From contig NJBM01000013.1 in NCBI GenBank assembly GCA_005223045.1, positions 116,917 through 180,916 of the forward strand: a DNA stretch of 64,000 nucleotides, written 5' to 3'. Of this stretch, positions 1 through 7,870 are shown piece after piece. The position numbers were made by a program, and so were the translations under genes. Position 1 is the first letter of the stretch; every line of letters starts with the position of its first letter. Under the pieces are notes generated by a model that saw nothing but the letters and a program-made list of their open reading frames with translations, was not told the DNA's origin and made no database searches. This DNA is from Planctomycetes bacterium B3_Pla. Its GTDB lineage: Bacteria; Planctomycetota; Phycisphaerae; Sedimentisphaerales; Anaerobacaceae.

Positions 1-1815
1 ACCGGCCCACGAAAGAAACTCGTACGAGGTTGCCAGTCCAGCATAAGCCTGAGCATAATTGGGGTCGACTTCGATTGCCTGCTGGAAGTACTCGTTAGCT
101 TTTTCCAGCTCTTTCTTCGTCAACTTGAAATAGTGGTACTTGCCCCTCCGGTAAAGCTCGTAGGCTTCGGGGTTCACGGGGCGGGCAGATGTCAGGCGTG
201 CCTGTTCCTCAGGCGTTAGTGTTACCTGGATCTCATGAGCGATCGCCTGAGCCACCTCACTCTGCAACGCCAACACGTCCCGCAGATCGCGCTTGTAACT
301 GTTTACCCACAAATGACGGTCAGTGGCCCCTTCGATCAACTGCGCCGTGATCCGTACCTGCTCGGCAACACGCAGCACCGTTCCTTCCACCACCGCGTCC
401 ACGTTCAACTCCCGCGCAATCTCCGGCAAGGGCTTGTCCGATCCCTTGTAGCGCATCACTGATTGGCGCGAAATCACACGCAGCTCGCCGATCTTGCCCA
501 GATAGGCGATCAGCTCGTCGGTCATCGCGTCGGAGAAGTACTCCTGATTCGGGTCGCCGGACAGATTGTCCAGCGGCAGTACTGCAAGCGACTTTATGCG
601 GCCGGGGCTGGCCCCGCCAAGCAGTTGCTCCCGCCACCGGCCTATATTTAATCCCACTACGATTGCTACCACGACAAACCCTATCGCCATTGCCCACCGC
701 CACAAGGTTCGGACCTGCGCCGTTGGTCTGGCCGCTGTTGCAGTCGCAGGCAAGGTGAGCGTTTCTTTTATTTCGATACCCGCATCTCCAATGTCCCGGA
801 GCCGCCGGCGCGGGTCCTTCTCCATGCAGCGGCGAAGAAGGACCCTGATATTTGCAGGGGTTTCCCGTGGCAGAGCTTGCCAATCCGGTTCGCGTTCGAG
901 AGTGCGCGACACCGTGTCGGAGATTGTCTTTCCCTCAAATGGACGTTTGCCCGTCAGCATTTCGTACATTACACAGCCAAACGACCAGATATCGGTTCGG
1001 GGATCGGTTGGGTAACCTCGGATCTGTTCCGGAGACATGTAAGCCGGCGTGCCGATGATCGAGCCAGGCTGGGTAACGGTGCTGTCCTGGCTTGCTGCCT
1101 GGTCCCTGGTCGCCTTGGCCAGACCAAAATCCAGCACCTTGACTCTGCCGTCAGGCGCGAGCTTGATGTTGCCGGGCTTGAGGTCCCGATGTATCACCCC
1201 CTTCTCGTGGGCCGCGGAGACGGCCAGGGCGATTTGCCGGGCGATTGAAAGGGCTTCCTCCACTTTCAACGGTTCGCGAGCAATCCGTTGGGCCAATGAC
1301 TTGCCCGGGACATATTCAAGAATCAAATAGCTTAGGTCTTCGTCCTGTTCGATGATATCGTGTATCACGGCGATGTTCGGGTGATTCAATGAGGCCAGCA
1401 GCTTGGCCTCACGATGGAAACGCATCCTGGTAGTCGAGTCATCTGCCAGTTTAGCAGGGATGCTTTTGATGGCTACAGAGCGGTCAAGCTTAGTATCATG
1501 GGCCAGATAGACCACTCCCATTCCCCCACGGCCAATCACCTCTACTATTTCAAAGCTCCCGATTTTCCGGCCAACAAGCTCTTGTCCCGACGCTGTCTCT
1601 TCGAAGTCGCTCTCGTCTGCCTGGACAAGGGAGTAGAATAATGAGTCAACTTTATGGAACTCTCTTACCTTCTGTCTAATTTGATGCTCAAACTCCGGGT
1701 ATTTGCTAACGAGTTCTTCTATGTCGGGTGCCGTACCTTGCAAATGCATCTCGACGAACTGCCGAACAGCCTCTTTGAAACTACGCTCTTGGTTATTGTC
1801 ATCCATAGTCGCCAT
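1..1815 (-). CDS. Serine/threonine protein kinase with TolB-like and TPR domains (partial, C-terminus off window)
   Basis: A frame open to the left edge shows 605 residues of a membrane-anchored Hanks-type kinase. Residues 1-80 are an acidic helical region. The kinase domain spans about 88-350, with glycine loop GRGGMGVVY, VAIK lysine, HRDLKPGN catalytic loop near residue 208 and DFG near 228. One membrane segment lies at about 372-392. Beyond it comes a TolB/adenylate-cyclase-associated domain (AVLPLDNLSGDPNQEYFSDA) from about 405 and then TPR-type helices (YFQQAIEVDPNYAQAYAGLA) at the left edge. This layout is common in planctomycetes, where an external sensing module controls a cytoplasmic kinase. 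The ATG overlaps the TGA of the sigma factor gene by one base (TGATG), so the two are probably translationally coupled and functionally linked. The target is unknown. Confidence 0.95.
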   Translation of the reverse strand, partial: MATMDDNNQERSFKEAVRQFVEMHLQGTAPDIEELVSKYPEFEHQIRQKVREFHKVDSLFYSLVQADESDFEETASGQELVGRKIGSFEIVEVIGRGGMGVVYLAHDTKLDRSVAIKSIPAKLADDSTTRMRFHREAKLLASLNHPNIAVIHDIIEQDEDLSYLILEYVPGKSLAQRIAREPLKVEEALSIARQIALAVSAAHEKGVIHRDLKPGNIKLAPDGRVKVLDFGLAKATRDQAASQDSTVTQPGSIIGTPAYMSPEQIRGYPTDPRTDIWSFGCVMYEMLTGKRPFEGKTISDTVSRTLEREPDWQALPRETPANIRVLLRRCMEKDPRRRLRDIGDAGIEIKETLTLPATATAARPTAQVRTLWRWAMAIGFVVVAIVVGLNIGRWREQLLGGASPGRIKSLAVLPLDNLSGDPNQEYFSDAMTDELIAYLGKIGELRVISRQSVMRYKGSDKPLPEIARELNVDAVVEGTVLRVAEQVRITAQLIEGATDRHLWVNSYKRDLRDVLALQSEVAQAIAHEIQVTLTPEEQARLTSARPVNPEAYELYRRGKYHYFKLTKKELEKANEYFQQAIEVDPNYAQAYAGLATSYEFLSWAG

Positions 1816-2426
1816 CAAATCGTCCAGAAGGTCTCGGTGAGCGCCACCATCGCTCGCGAGAGTAGGTGTCCCACCGAATCTATACTTTTACCAAGTCTAT
1901 CTCCTATCTCTTTGTAGGATAGTCCATCAATCTTCGATAAGACTATCACTTCTCTATAGTCGGGTTTCAGTTCATCTATTGCTTTCTCAAGCTTATCCAA
2001 ATCTTCCTTTTTGGACATAATTACACTCGGCGTGGTGGCCTCGATGGCTCCGGGAGTTCCGACAAGCCCACTACCGGTAGTTGGCTCATAGTTTTCAAGT
2101 CGAACCTCTTTGCGAATATCACGCTTGTCAGTGTATAGTTTGTCTAAATTGTCGCTGAGTGCGTTTTGGGTTATTCTCGATAACCACCGCAGAAAATCAC
2201 CCTCGTTCTTATACGTGAAGTCTCCCAACCCCCCCAAAGCCGAAAGAAGGGCCTCCTGGACCAGATCCATTGAATCCAGCTTAGGGCGAATCTCCTTGCC
2301 CATGCGAAGCCGAATTATTCGCCGTACCCGCTCGCCGTAAACCCTGCACAACTGCTCTAAAGCAGAGTCATCACCTTCCTTGGCCAGAATAACCAATTCC
2401 TGCGTCTTTTGGCCAAAATTGCACAT
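1815..2426 (-). CDS. ECF-like RNA polymerase sigma factor (planctomycete type)
   Basis: A protein of 203 residues with region 2 (DSMDLVQEALLSAL, then FLRWLSRITQNALSDNL) and region 4 (LEKAIDELKPDYREVIVLSKIDGLSYKEIGDRL, a helix-turn-helix). Its length and the long linker between regions 2 and 4 fit the sigma-70/ECF groups expanded in Planctomycetes. I start at ATG 2426; the preceding TTG at 2429 is the alternative, and GGAGG lies upstream of both. No anti-sigma gene is adjacent. Instead the stop codon overlaps the start of a Ser/Thr kinase, an arrangement seen in planctomycetes, where the kinase may control the sigma factor. That link is inferred. Promoter targets cannot be read from here. Confidence 0.93.
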   Translation of the reverse strand: MCNFGQKTQELVILAKEGDDSALEQLCRVYGERVRRIIRLRMGKEIRPKLDSMDLVQEALLSALGGLGDFTYKNEGDFLRWLSRITQNALSDNLDKLYTDKRDIRKEVRLENYEPTTGSGLVGTPGAIEATTPSVIMSKKEDLDKLEKAIDELKPDYREVIVLSKIDGLSYKEIGDRLGKSIDSVGHLLSRAMVALTETFWTI

Positions 2427-2510
2427 CAACCTTCGCTAACCTCCACAGCTGAAAGATTTTATATAGATTGTACCAATTATCGAAAAAATTTCAAGCAAAT
2501 CGGCAGGTTG

Positions 2511-2587
2511 CCTCCTTTTTCCCGTTTATAAGAGTAGGACCAACGAGTCCGAAAATCGGACAAAACAATGTTCTTTGCCAAAGGAGG
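2511..2587 (+). promoter_or_regulatory. Candidate 5' leader structure masking a Shine-Dalgarno sequence
   Basis: CCTCCTTT at 2511-2518 is perfectly complementary to AAAGGAGG at 2580-2587. A hairpin, GTCCGA/TCGGAC with an AAA loop (2547-2552 and 2556-2561), lies between them. The 3' arm is itself a strong ribosome binding site for the 28-codon ORF at 2596. The layout would allow on/off control of leader translation upstream of the secreted protein gene at 2721. This is read from base pairing only; no known riboswitch class was recognised. Confidence 0.4.
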
Positions 2588-2595
2588 TAATGCCA

Positions 2596-2682
2596 ATGAG
2601 GCAAATGACAAGGTTTGCCAGGGCTTGTCAGCGATATATCTGGCAGTTGTGTAATAGGTGTATATGTGTTTTTAAAAGATAA
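2596..2682 (+). CDS. Possible 28-aa leader peptide
   Basis: A short ORF beginning ATGAGGCAAATG and ending TAA encodes 28 residues (MRQMTRFARACQRYIWQLCN and then RCICVFKR). It is basic and contains four cysteines. AAAGGAGG lies eight bases before the ATG, a better ribosome site than most real genes in this window have. It ends 38 bases before the secreted protein gene at 2721, so it could be a regulatory leader or a small protein. No homologue is recognised. The strong site and the complementary upstream strand are the only support, so this may also be chance. Confidence 0.35.
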   Translation: MRQMTRFARACQRYIWQLCNRCICVFKR

Positions 2683-2720
2683 CTTTTGTAAAGATTCCAA
2701 TCGAATAGGAGAAAATTACG

Positions 2721-3323
2721 ATGAAAACAATCATGAAAAAACTAATCACAATTAAGAGCATAGCTGTACTTGCGTTGGTTTTGCTGGCCGTTTTGGGCCC
2801 ATCTTTTGTTAAGGTCACTGCCCAGGACCCTGAGCCCGGCCCTGTCGTTTTGGCCGACGATGTAGTGACAAGCATCGTTGTCGGCAAACTTCACGCAACA
2901 ATCTCTTTTCATTCAGTCGAAGCCGACATCGCTGCAATCGAGGAGGTTCTGAATCAATATGCCGTCACGGCAAACGCTGGAGATCTTGAAGGTTGGTTGT
3001 CATTGCATGCAGACGACGTAGTAAAGATGCCACCGGACGCCCCGGCCATTTTCGGGATAGAGGATTTACGGGCTAACTTTGCGCCCGCCTTCGAGAACTT
3101 CAACACTAGTTGTGTCATCTATCCCGAGGAAACTTACGTAGATGGTGACATGGGATATGCTCGCGGTAATTACAGTATATCAATAACTCCCAAAGCGGGT
3201 GGAGAGACGATTGATATAATGACGGATGGTAAATACTTGACCCTCTGCAAAAGGCAGCCTGATGGTACCTGGAAGATTTCCCATGATTGCTACAACAGCA
3301 ATATACCACCAGCAGTGGAGTAA
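2721..3323 (+). CDS. Secreted SnoaL/DUF4440-like protein
   Basis: A protein of 200 residues. Residues 1-35 form a signal peptide (basic start, hydrophobic core AVLALVLLAVLG, cleavage near VTAQD). From about residue 68 it has an NTF2/SnoaL-like cone fold: IEEVLNQYAVTANAGDLEGW, then LHADDVVKMPPDAPAI, ending DGKYLTLCKRQPDGTWKISH, which is the typical DUF4440 end. Such domains bind small hydrophobic ligands or act as isomerase-like or association domains; no activity can be named. AGGAG precedes the ATG. It is transcribed away from the sigma/kinase pair, and the divergent 291-bp region carries the leader structure described at 2511-2682. Confidence 0.85.
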   Translation: MKTIMKKLITIKSIAVLALVLLAVLGPSFVKVTAQDPEPGPVVLADDVVTSIVVGKLHATISFHSVEADIAAIEEVLNQYAVTANAGDLEGWLSLHADDVVKMPPDAPAIFGIEDLRANFAPAFENFNTSCVIYPEETYVDGDMGYARGNYSISITPKAGGETIDIMTDGKYLTLCKRQPDGTWKISHDCYNSNIPPAVE

Positions 3324-3537
3324 GGTTTAGTGTTTTTTGATGACATCCGGCTCCGCTCAGGAGAGGTTCTACAACCGGTCGGCGAAACACTTTCTGAAGC
3401 GAAGAACTCAAGGGCTGGCAGTACCGTAATGCATCCCATAGGGACTTGCGACCTGTCAGCCCTGTTTTACTTTTTATGCGCGTTACTTCCACTCCGACTG
3501 CTCTGGTGAATAGGGCCTTTAGCTGATTGACTGAGAT

Positions 3538-3632
3538 GCTTTCGCCGACTTTTGACTCGATCTGAATCTTGCCGCCATACAATTCAGGGATTTTCTTTAT
3601 TATGCTAAGGGCAACACCGGTACCCGTCTTCA
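3538..3632 (-). pseudogene. Remnant of a histidine kinase ATPase domain
   Basis: Reading this stretch on the minus strand gives GTGVALSIIKKIPELYGGKI followed by QIESKVGES. That is the G2 box and following helix/strand of a HATPase_c domain (usual form GTGLGLSIVKKIVELHGGKI). It lies directly after, but in a different frame from, the end of the receiver-PAS gene. The HisKA helices, N box and G1 box that should come between are missing. After the motif the frame runs into unrelated sequence. This is the scar of an internal deletion in a former receiver-PAS-histidine kinase. Confidence 0.7.
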
Positions 3633-4513
3633 ACTGACTGGAGTTTGCGTTCGGCCTCCTTTCGCTCGGCGAGATCGTCAACTGCGATGACCACGTGTCT
3701 GCGACCGTCTATAGTAACGGATTCGGCGCTTATTCGGACCCAGAGCATAATCTCCGGGCGATCAATTCCAAGCGCGGGATATTCTTCAATATTATCAGCG
3801 GATAGCTCCGAATCCAACACATCCTTTATGGTCTTTTGGAGCAGACATTCCGAGCAGGCGGGGAAATGCCCGCATTTTTTCTCGTTGTCGGTGCTGTGGA
3901 TACAACCGAAAACGTCTCCGATTCGTTGATCGATGATTTGCGGATAATCCTTGTGCAGTGTCTGTCTGACCGAATCATTGACGTGAGTGATTGTCATGTT
4001 CTCATCGGCCAGCAACATACCAACGGGCGCCGCGTCAAATATTACCCCGAGACTCTTGTGCCTCTCGTCGTGTGCCTGCTCCATCCTCTTGCTTTTGATC
4101 GCATTTTCGATTGTTTTCGGAATCGCTTCAAGATGATTCAAGCCGATGTCTTTTGGCAGGTAATCATAAGCACCGGCCTTCCATGTGTTGATGGCCGCAT
4201 CTTCAGAGTTCGTTGCGGTGACAACTATTACCGGGGTGTTTTTTGCAGAATTGAGCACATCAAGTGCCGTGCCATCCCCGAGCGAGTAATCGGAGACTAT
4301 CACATCAAACTGCTCACAGCCGAGCATGCTCAGGGCCTGCGAAACGGAACCGGCAACGGTGTAGTCATATGGAAGCTTTTCGGTTTCTATGAATCGCGTA
4401 AAAGCCATCTGGTCAAGCTTGTTGTTTTCAACGAGTAAAACTCTGTACTTTGCCTCTTCCATAATCAGAGCTGCCTTATTCATGTTTTGCGAGGATTGCC
4501 TGTCTTCTTGCAT
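3605..4513 (-). CDS. Response regulator receiver-PAS protein (C-terminally truncated)
   Basis: A protein of 302 residues. A receiver domain lies at about 22-140 (VLLVENNKLDQ, phosphoacceptor in VIVSDYSL, VVTAT, lysine in YLPKD). A PAS domain at about 152-290 holds a cysteine cluster (FGCIHSTDNEKKCGHFPACSEC) of the kind found in many PAS sensors. It ends abruptly after the PAS-to-kinase linker AERKLQS with a frame-shifted tail, and the remnant of a HATPase domain follows in another frame. It was therefore probably a hybrid sensor that has lost its kinase core. It could still work as a receiver-PAS adaptor. It is divergent from the cyclic-di-GMP enzyme at 4792; the 278-bp region between them shows no clear promoter. 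Confidence 0.85.
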   Translation of the reverse strand: MQEDRQSSQNMNKAALIMEEAKYRVLLVENNKLDQMAFTRFIETEKLPYDYTVAGSVSQALSMLGCEQFDVIVSDYSLGDGTALDVLNSAKNTPVIVVTATNSEDAAINTWKAGAYDYLPKDIGLNHLEAIPKTIENAIKSKRMEQAHDERHKSLGVIFDAAPVGMLLADENMTITHVNDSVRQTLHKDYPQIIDQRIGDVFGCIHSTDNEKKCGHFPACSECLLQKTIKDVLDSELSADNIEEYPALGIDRPEIMLWVRISAESVTIDGRRHVVIAVDDLAERKEAERKLQSVEDGYRCCP

Positions 4514-4791
4514 ATTCAGAGCTTTTCAACCTGTACTATACAGTATCGACATCGTTCCGCACCGACTTAACAGAGAAGTTCTTTCAATCATTTTAGAATT
4601 CACACCCCAAACTATAGAGCCGATAACAATTTTTCCCGGAACTTTATTGCCCCGCCAAGCCTAAATATTCCGGAAGTGGTGAGCTATTAACGCCGATATA
4701 TTCTGATATAGATTCGATCCGGGAAAGGTTTCAGAGGTTCTCAGGCTGAGAGACCGGATGTAACTGATGAATCGTTCAAAAGGGCCGGAGA

Positions 4792-6942
4792 ATGCAAAAA
4801 ACCGTCGAGCATCCCAAAGAGATTGTAGCTATCAGCAGTGACACAACGGTCAAGTCTGCGTCGATCATGATGTTCAGCAGCAGAATTGGCTGTCTGATCG
4901 TAAACGACCGGAACGGCAAATTCATAGGTATCGTGACAGAGCGGGACATTGTCTGCAAAGCGGTCGCTTCTTCAATGGATATTGAGAAGGCCGCTATAAC
5001 CGAAATCATGACGCCGCGAGTAGTTTCGTGCCCCGTCGGCACTCTGGCCGGCAAGGCCCGAGAGATCATGGCCTCGAACCACATTCGTCATCTGCCGGTG
5101 GTCGACAACGGGGTGGTAGTCGAAATTTTCTCTGTCCGCGACATTATGGGGCAGCAAATACTCGAAGATCGGGCCGCTGCCGAAGAAGTCGCCATGCTCT
5201 CGAACTGCCTCAAGAGCATCGAGTTGAATGAGGCTACCGAGGCAGTCACCAAAGAGGCGCCGAAGCTTTTTCAGGCGGCCAGATGCGTGCTGCGTCTTTA
5301 CGAGACTGGTCCGGGCGCTAAGAACGCCGCGCGACAAGACCGCACACTGGTGAGCTGCAATGAATGCGCGTGCCCGAAAGAGCAGCTCATGGACCCGGCC
5401 GATAGTGATATACTGTTCGACGTAAGCGGATTTTATCACGGCAAAATTCCATGCGATTGCAAGAAGGCCGGGGCACAGGAGCCACGTCTGGTTATGGCGC
5501 TGTCAATCGCATCTCGGAAACGGGACCAGAAAGGCAAAATGTCGGGCTATCTGTGTATGTGCGGCCTGGCTCAATGGACCACGCTCAATAGAGAACTAAC
5601 TTCCTATAAGGCCAAGTTGACCAAAGAGATTCTGACTTCCCATTTGACCAACGCCAGTCTATATCATCAGGCAAGGCTTAGCTCGCTGACCGACGCACTT
5701 ACAGCGGTAGGTTCGAGGCGGCTCCTCGAAGACAAACTTGAAACCGAATGTACCCGCGCGAAAAGGTACAAATGTCCATTCTCACTTGCGATAATAGACC
5801 TTGACAATTTCAAAACAATCAATGACACGCTGGGCCATACAACAGGTGACGACGCACTCAGAAAACTTGCCGAATGTATGAAGAGTCAAAAGAGGACTTC
5901 GGACATACTCGCCCGTTACGGCGGCGACGAATTTGTCATACTAATGCCGGAAACCGAGGCAAATGCCGCGGTTACATTGCTGGAAAGGTTTCGAGCGCAG
6001 ATCCAGCAAATAGAGGTGGTGGAAAACGTCTCGATGACAATTAGCTGCGGCATAGCGCAAAGCACGCCCGACTGCGACGATTCTTACATGGATGTGGTTC
6101 GCAGGGCAGACATGGCTCTGTATGCAGCGAAAAGTGCGGGACGAAACTGTGTCAAGATTTGGAACAAGAGCATGTCAAAGGCTCTTGGTGCAAGCGACAT
6201 TCAGGTTGATAAGATCGAGCAGCTTAAGAAACGTATTGCAGGCATGTCGCAGCAGGCGGAAAAGACGTTCATTCAGAGTATCGGGGGCCTGATCCAGGCT
6301 CTTGCTCTCAAAGCGAAAGATCCTTACGTGAAGTTCCACTCCGAAAACGTAATGCACTATGCCGTTGCCATTGCCGGGATGATGAAGCTAAGTCCCAAAC
6401 AGGTGGATGTTATTCGGCGAGCGGCTATGGTTCACGACATCGGAATGATCGGGATTCCCGATACGATTCTATTCAAGCCGGGCGGGCTGACGCCTCACGA
6501 GCGCAAAATCATCGAGCAACATCCGCTCTTAACTGTCCGAATTTTAGAGAAAATGAGTTATCTCAAACAGGAGATGGTTATCGTCCTGGCACATCATGAG
6601 AAATGGAACGGGCAAGGCTATCCGAATGGTCTGTCAGGCACGGCAATACCGCTCGGCGCCCGCATATTGGTTGTGGCCGATACGTTTGATGCTGTTACCT
6701 CGAATCGCTCTTACCATAGTTCGCGGTCTCTTGACGAGACTATCGAATTACTGGTAGATTCATCCGGATACGATTTCGATCCCGATGTGGTCGAAGCCAT
6801 GGTCTCCTGGATCGGGGAAGTCCGCAGCCAATTAGGAGATCCCGATCAGCTCACGACGGAGGATCTGCTGAATTCGCAAAAGCAGCTCGAACAAGACTCT
6901 ATCTCTGAGCCTGCCGCCGATGCTTGCGCAGTTGAGGGGTGA
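4792..6942 (+). CDS. CBS-GGDEF-HD-GYP cyclic-di-GMP turnover protein
   Basis: A protein of 716 residues without membrane segments. Two CBS motifs occupy about 1-125 (nucleotide or other ligand sensing). A cysteine-rich segment follows at about 183-226 (SCNECACP and IPCDC), which could bind metal. The GGDEF domain lies at about 300-460 with an intact RYGGDEFV near 378. The HD-GYP domain lies at about 495-690 with HDIGMIGIPD near 548 and HHEKWNGQGYPNG near 602. Both catalytic signatures are intact, so it could both make and degrade cyclic-di-GMP, with the N-terminal sensors deciding the balance. Its 3' end overlaps the convergent M48 peptidase gene by 44 bases. The next start, Met26, is less likely because the first CBS motif would be cut. 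Confidence 0.95.
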   Translation: MQKTVEHPKEIVAISSDTTVKSASIMMFSSRIGCLIVNDRNGKFIGIVTERDIVCKAVASSMDIEKAAITEIMTPRVVSCPVGTLAGKAREIMASNHIRHLPVVDNGVVVEIFSVRDIMGQQILEDRAAAEEVAMLSNCLKSIELNEATEAVTKEAPKLFQAARCVLRLYETGPGAKNAARQDRTLVSCNECACPKEQLMDPADSDILFDVSGFYHGKIPCDCKKAGAQEPRLVMALSIASRKRDQKGKMSGYLCMCGLAQWTTLNRELTSYKAKLTKEILTSHLTNASLYHQARLSSLTDALTAVGSRRLLEDKLETECTRAKRYKCPFSLAIIDLDNFKTINDTLGHTTGDDALRKLAECMKSQKRTSDILARYGGDEFVILMPETEANAAVTLLERFRAQIQQIEVVENVSMTISCGIAQSTPDCDDSYMDVVRRADMALYAAKSAGRNCVKIWNKSMSKALGASDIQVDKIEQLKKRIAGMSQQAEKTFIQSIGGLIQALALKAKDPYVKFHSENVMHYAVAIAGMMKLSPKQVDVIRRAAMVHDIGMIGIPDTILFKPGGLTPHERKIIEQHPLLTVRILEKMSYLKQEMVIVLAHHEKWNGQGYPNGLSGTAIPLGARILVVADTFDAVTSNRSYHSSRSLDETIELLVDSSGYDFDPDVVEAMVSWIGEVRSQLGDPDQLTTEDLLNSQKQLEQDSISEPAADACAVEG

Positions 6943-7648
6943 TATTCCGGATACGCACCTCAAACGGCGGATGTGTGGAGAAATAGCTGCCGAGATCGAA
7001 CTTCTCCGGAGTCGAGTTCAACTTGGCCAGACGGCCGAGTAACTGCACACATGCTTGAGGGTCGTAACCGGCGGCCGCCGTCAGGTGAACTCCGAGCTTA
7101 TCGGCCTCGGATTCCAGATCCTGAGAGTAGGTACTCTCAAGAAACTGCACTCCAACCTTGCGCAACCAGCCTGAGAGGAGCCCGCGAATTGGCGCCGCTC
7201 GCGATGCAGCGGCAATTGCCGAGTTTCTGACAATGCGGTTCATGGCGTGTCCCCGGATAACGTGACTCATCTCGTGGCCGAGGATAAACGCCAATTCGTC
7301 CGGATCGCGCCGGCACAGTTCGACCAGCGATTTAGTTACAAAGATGAATCCACCGGGCAGAGCGAATGCGTTTGGCTCGTCGCCTTCGACGGTCTCGAAA
7401 CTGAAAATACGAGATTTGTTAGCCACGCAGGCGACCAGTCGATCGCCTATTTCGCTCAATATCTGCTCGGTCTGAGGGTCCCGGCCCGGCCCCAGTTGAC
7501 GCCTGATTTCGCGCGCCAGGTCCCGGCCGACTTCGTGCTCGACTTTGATGGCGTCGGCCTCGCTCCCCGTTGCCGATTCCCACATCCACCTGGCCTTGCG
7601 GACCTTCGGTCCGATCTTTCTGCCCAGATTGTAAAACAGCCCGCTCAA
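6899..7648 (-). CDS. M48-family zinc metallopeptidase
   Basis: Encodes 249 residues from the TTG at 7648, chosen because AAAGGAG lies 10 bases upstream. A further upstream TTG at 7696 would add 16 residues. The zinc site is HEMSHVIRGH, with the third ligand glutamate in ESEADKLGVHL. The preceding NAFALPGGFIFVTKSLVEL is typical of the M48/YfgC/Oma1 group, and a C-terminal STHPPFEVRI motif is present. No signal peptide or membrane helix is visible, unlike most relatives, so it is probably cytosolic or peripheral. The family degrades misfolded or damaged proteins. The 3' end overlaps the convergent cyclic-di-GMP gene. Confidence 0.9.
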   Translation of the reverse strand: MSGLFYNLGRKIGPKVRKARWMWESATGSEADAIKVEHEVGRDLAREIRRQLGPGRDPQTEQILSEIGDRLVACVANKSRIFSFETVEGDEPNAFALPGGFIFVTKSLVELCRRDPDELAFILGHEMSHVIRGHAMNRIVRNSAIAAASRAAPIRGLLSGWLRKVGVQFLESTYSQDLESEADKLGVHLTAAAGYDPQACVQLLGRLAKLNSTPEKFDLGSYFSTHPPFEVRIRNITPQLRKHRRQAQR

Positions 7649-7870
7649 ATCAGCCGGTCTCCTTTGAGAATTCAATGCAAAACAATCGCAAGCCAATTAT
7701 ATACCTCCGGCAGGCCGAGAATCAAGTGGAAACTGACCGGCAGACACGGTACAATCTGCTAAAAGGAATTGCTGTACGGCATTTCTGAACAGAAACATGA
7801 AGTACCCGGTCATCACGATAACAGTCGGACAGAAACCGGAATATCCAAGAGTCCTTTTTGAAAGTGTGTT

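Noticed and set aside
2491..2700. 69-residue ORF on the minus strand upstream of the secreted protein
   Set aside because: No ribosome site, no recognisable domain, and it lies opposite the leader structure and the 28-codon ORF.
3115..3681. 188-residue minus-strand ORF as a real gene
   Set aside because: Most of it is antisense to the DUF4440-like gene or beyond the kinase remnant; only the HATPase motif is meaningful, so it is recorded as a pseudogene scar.
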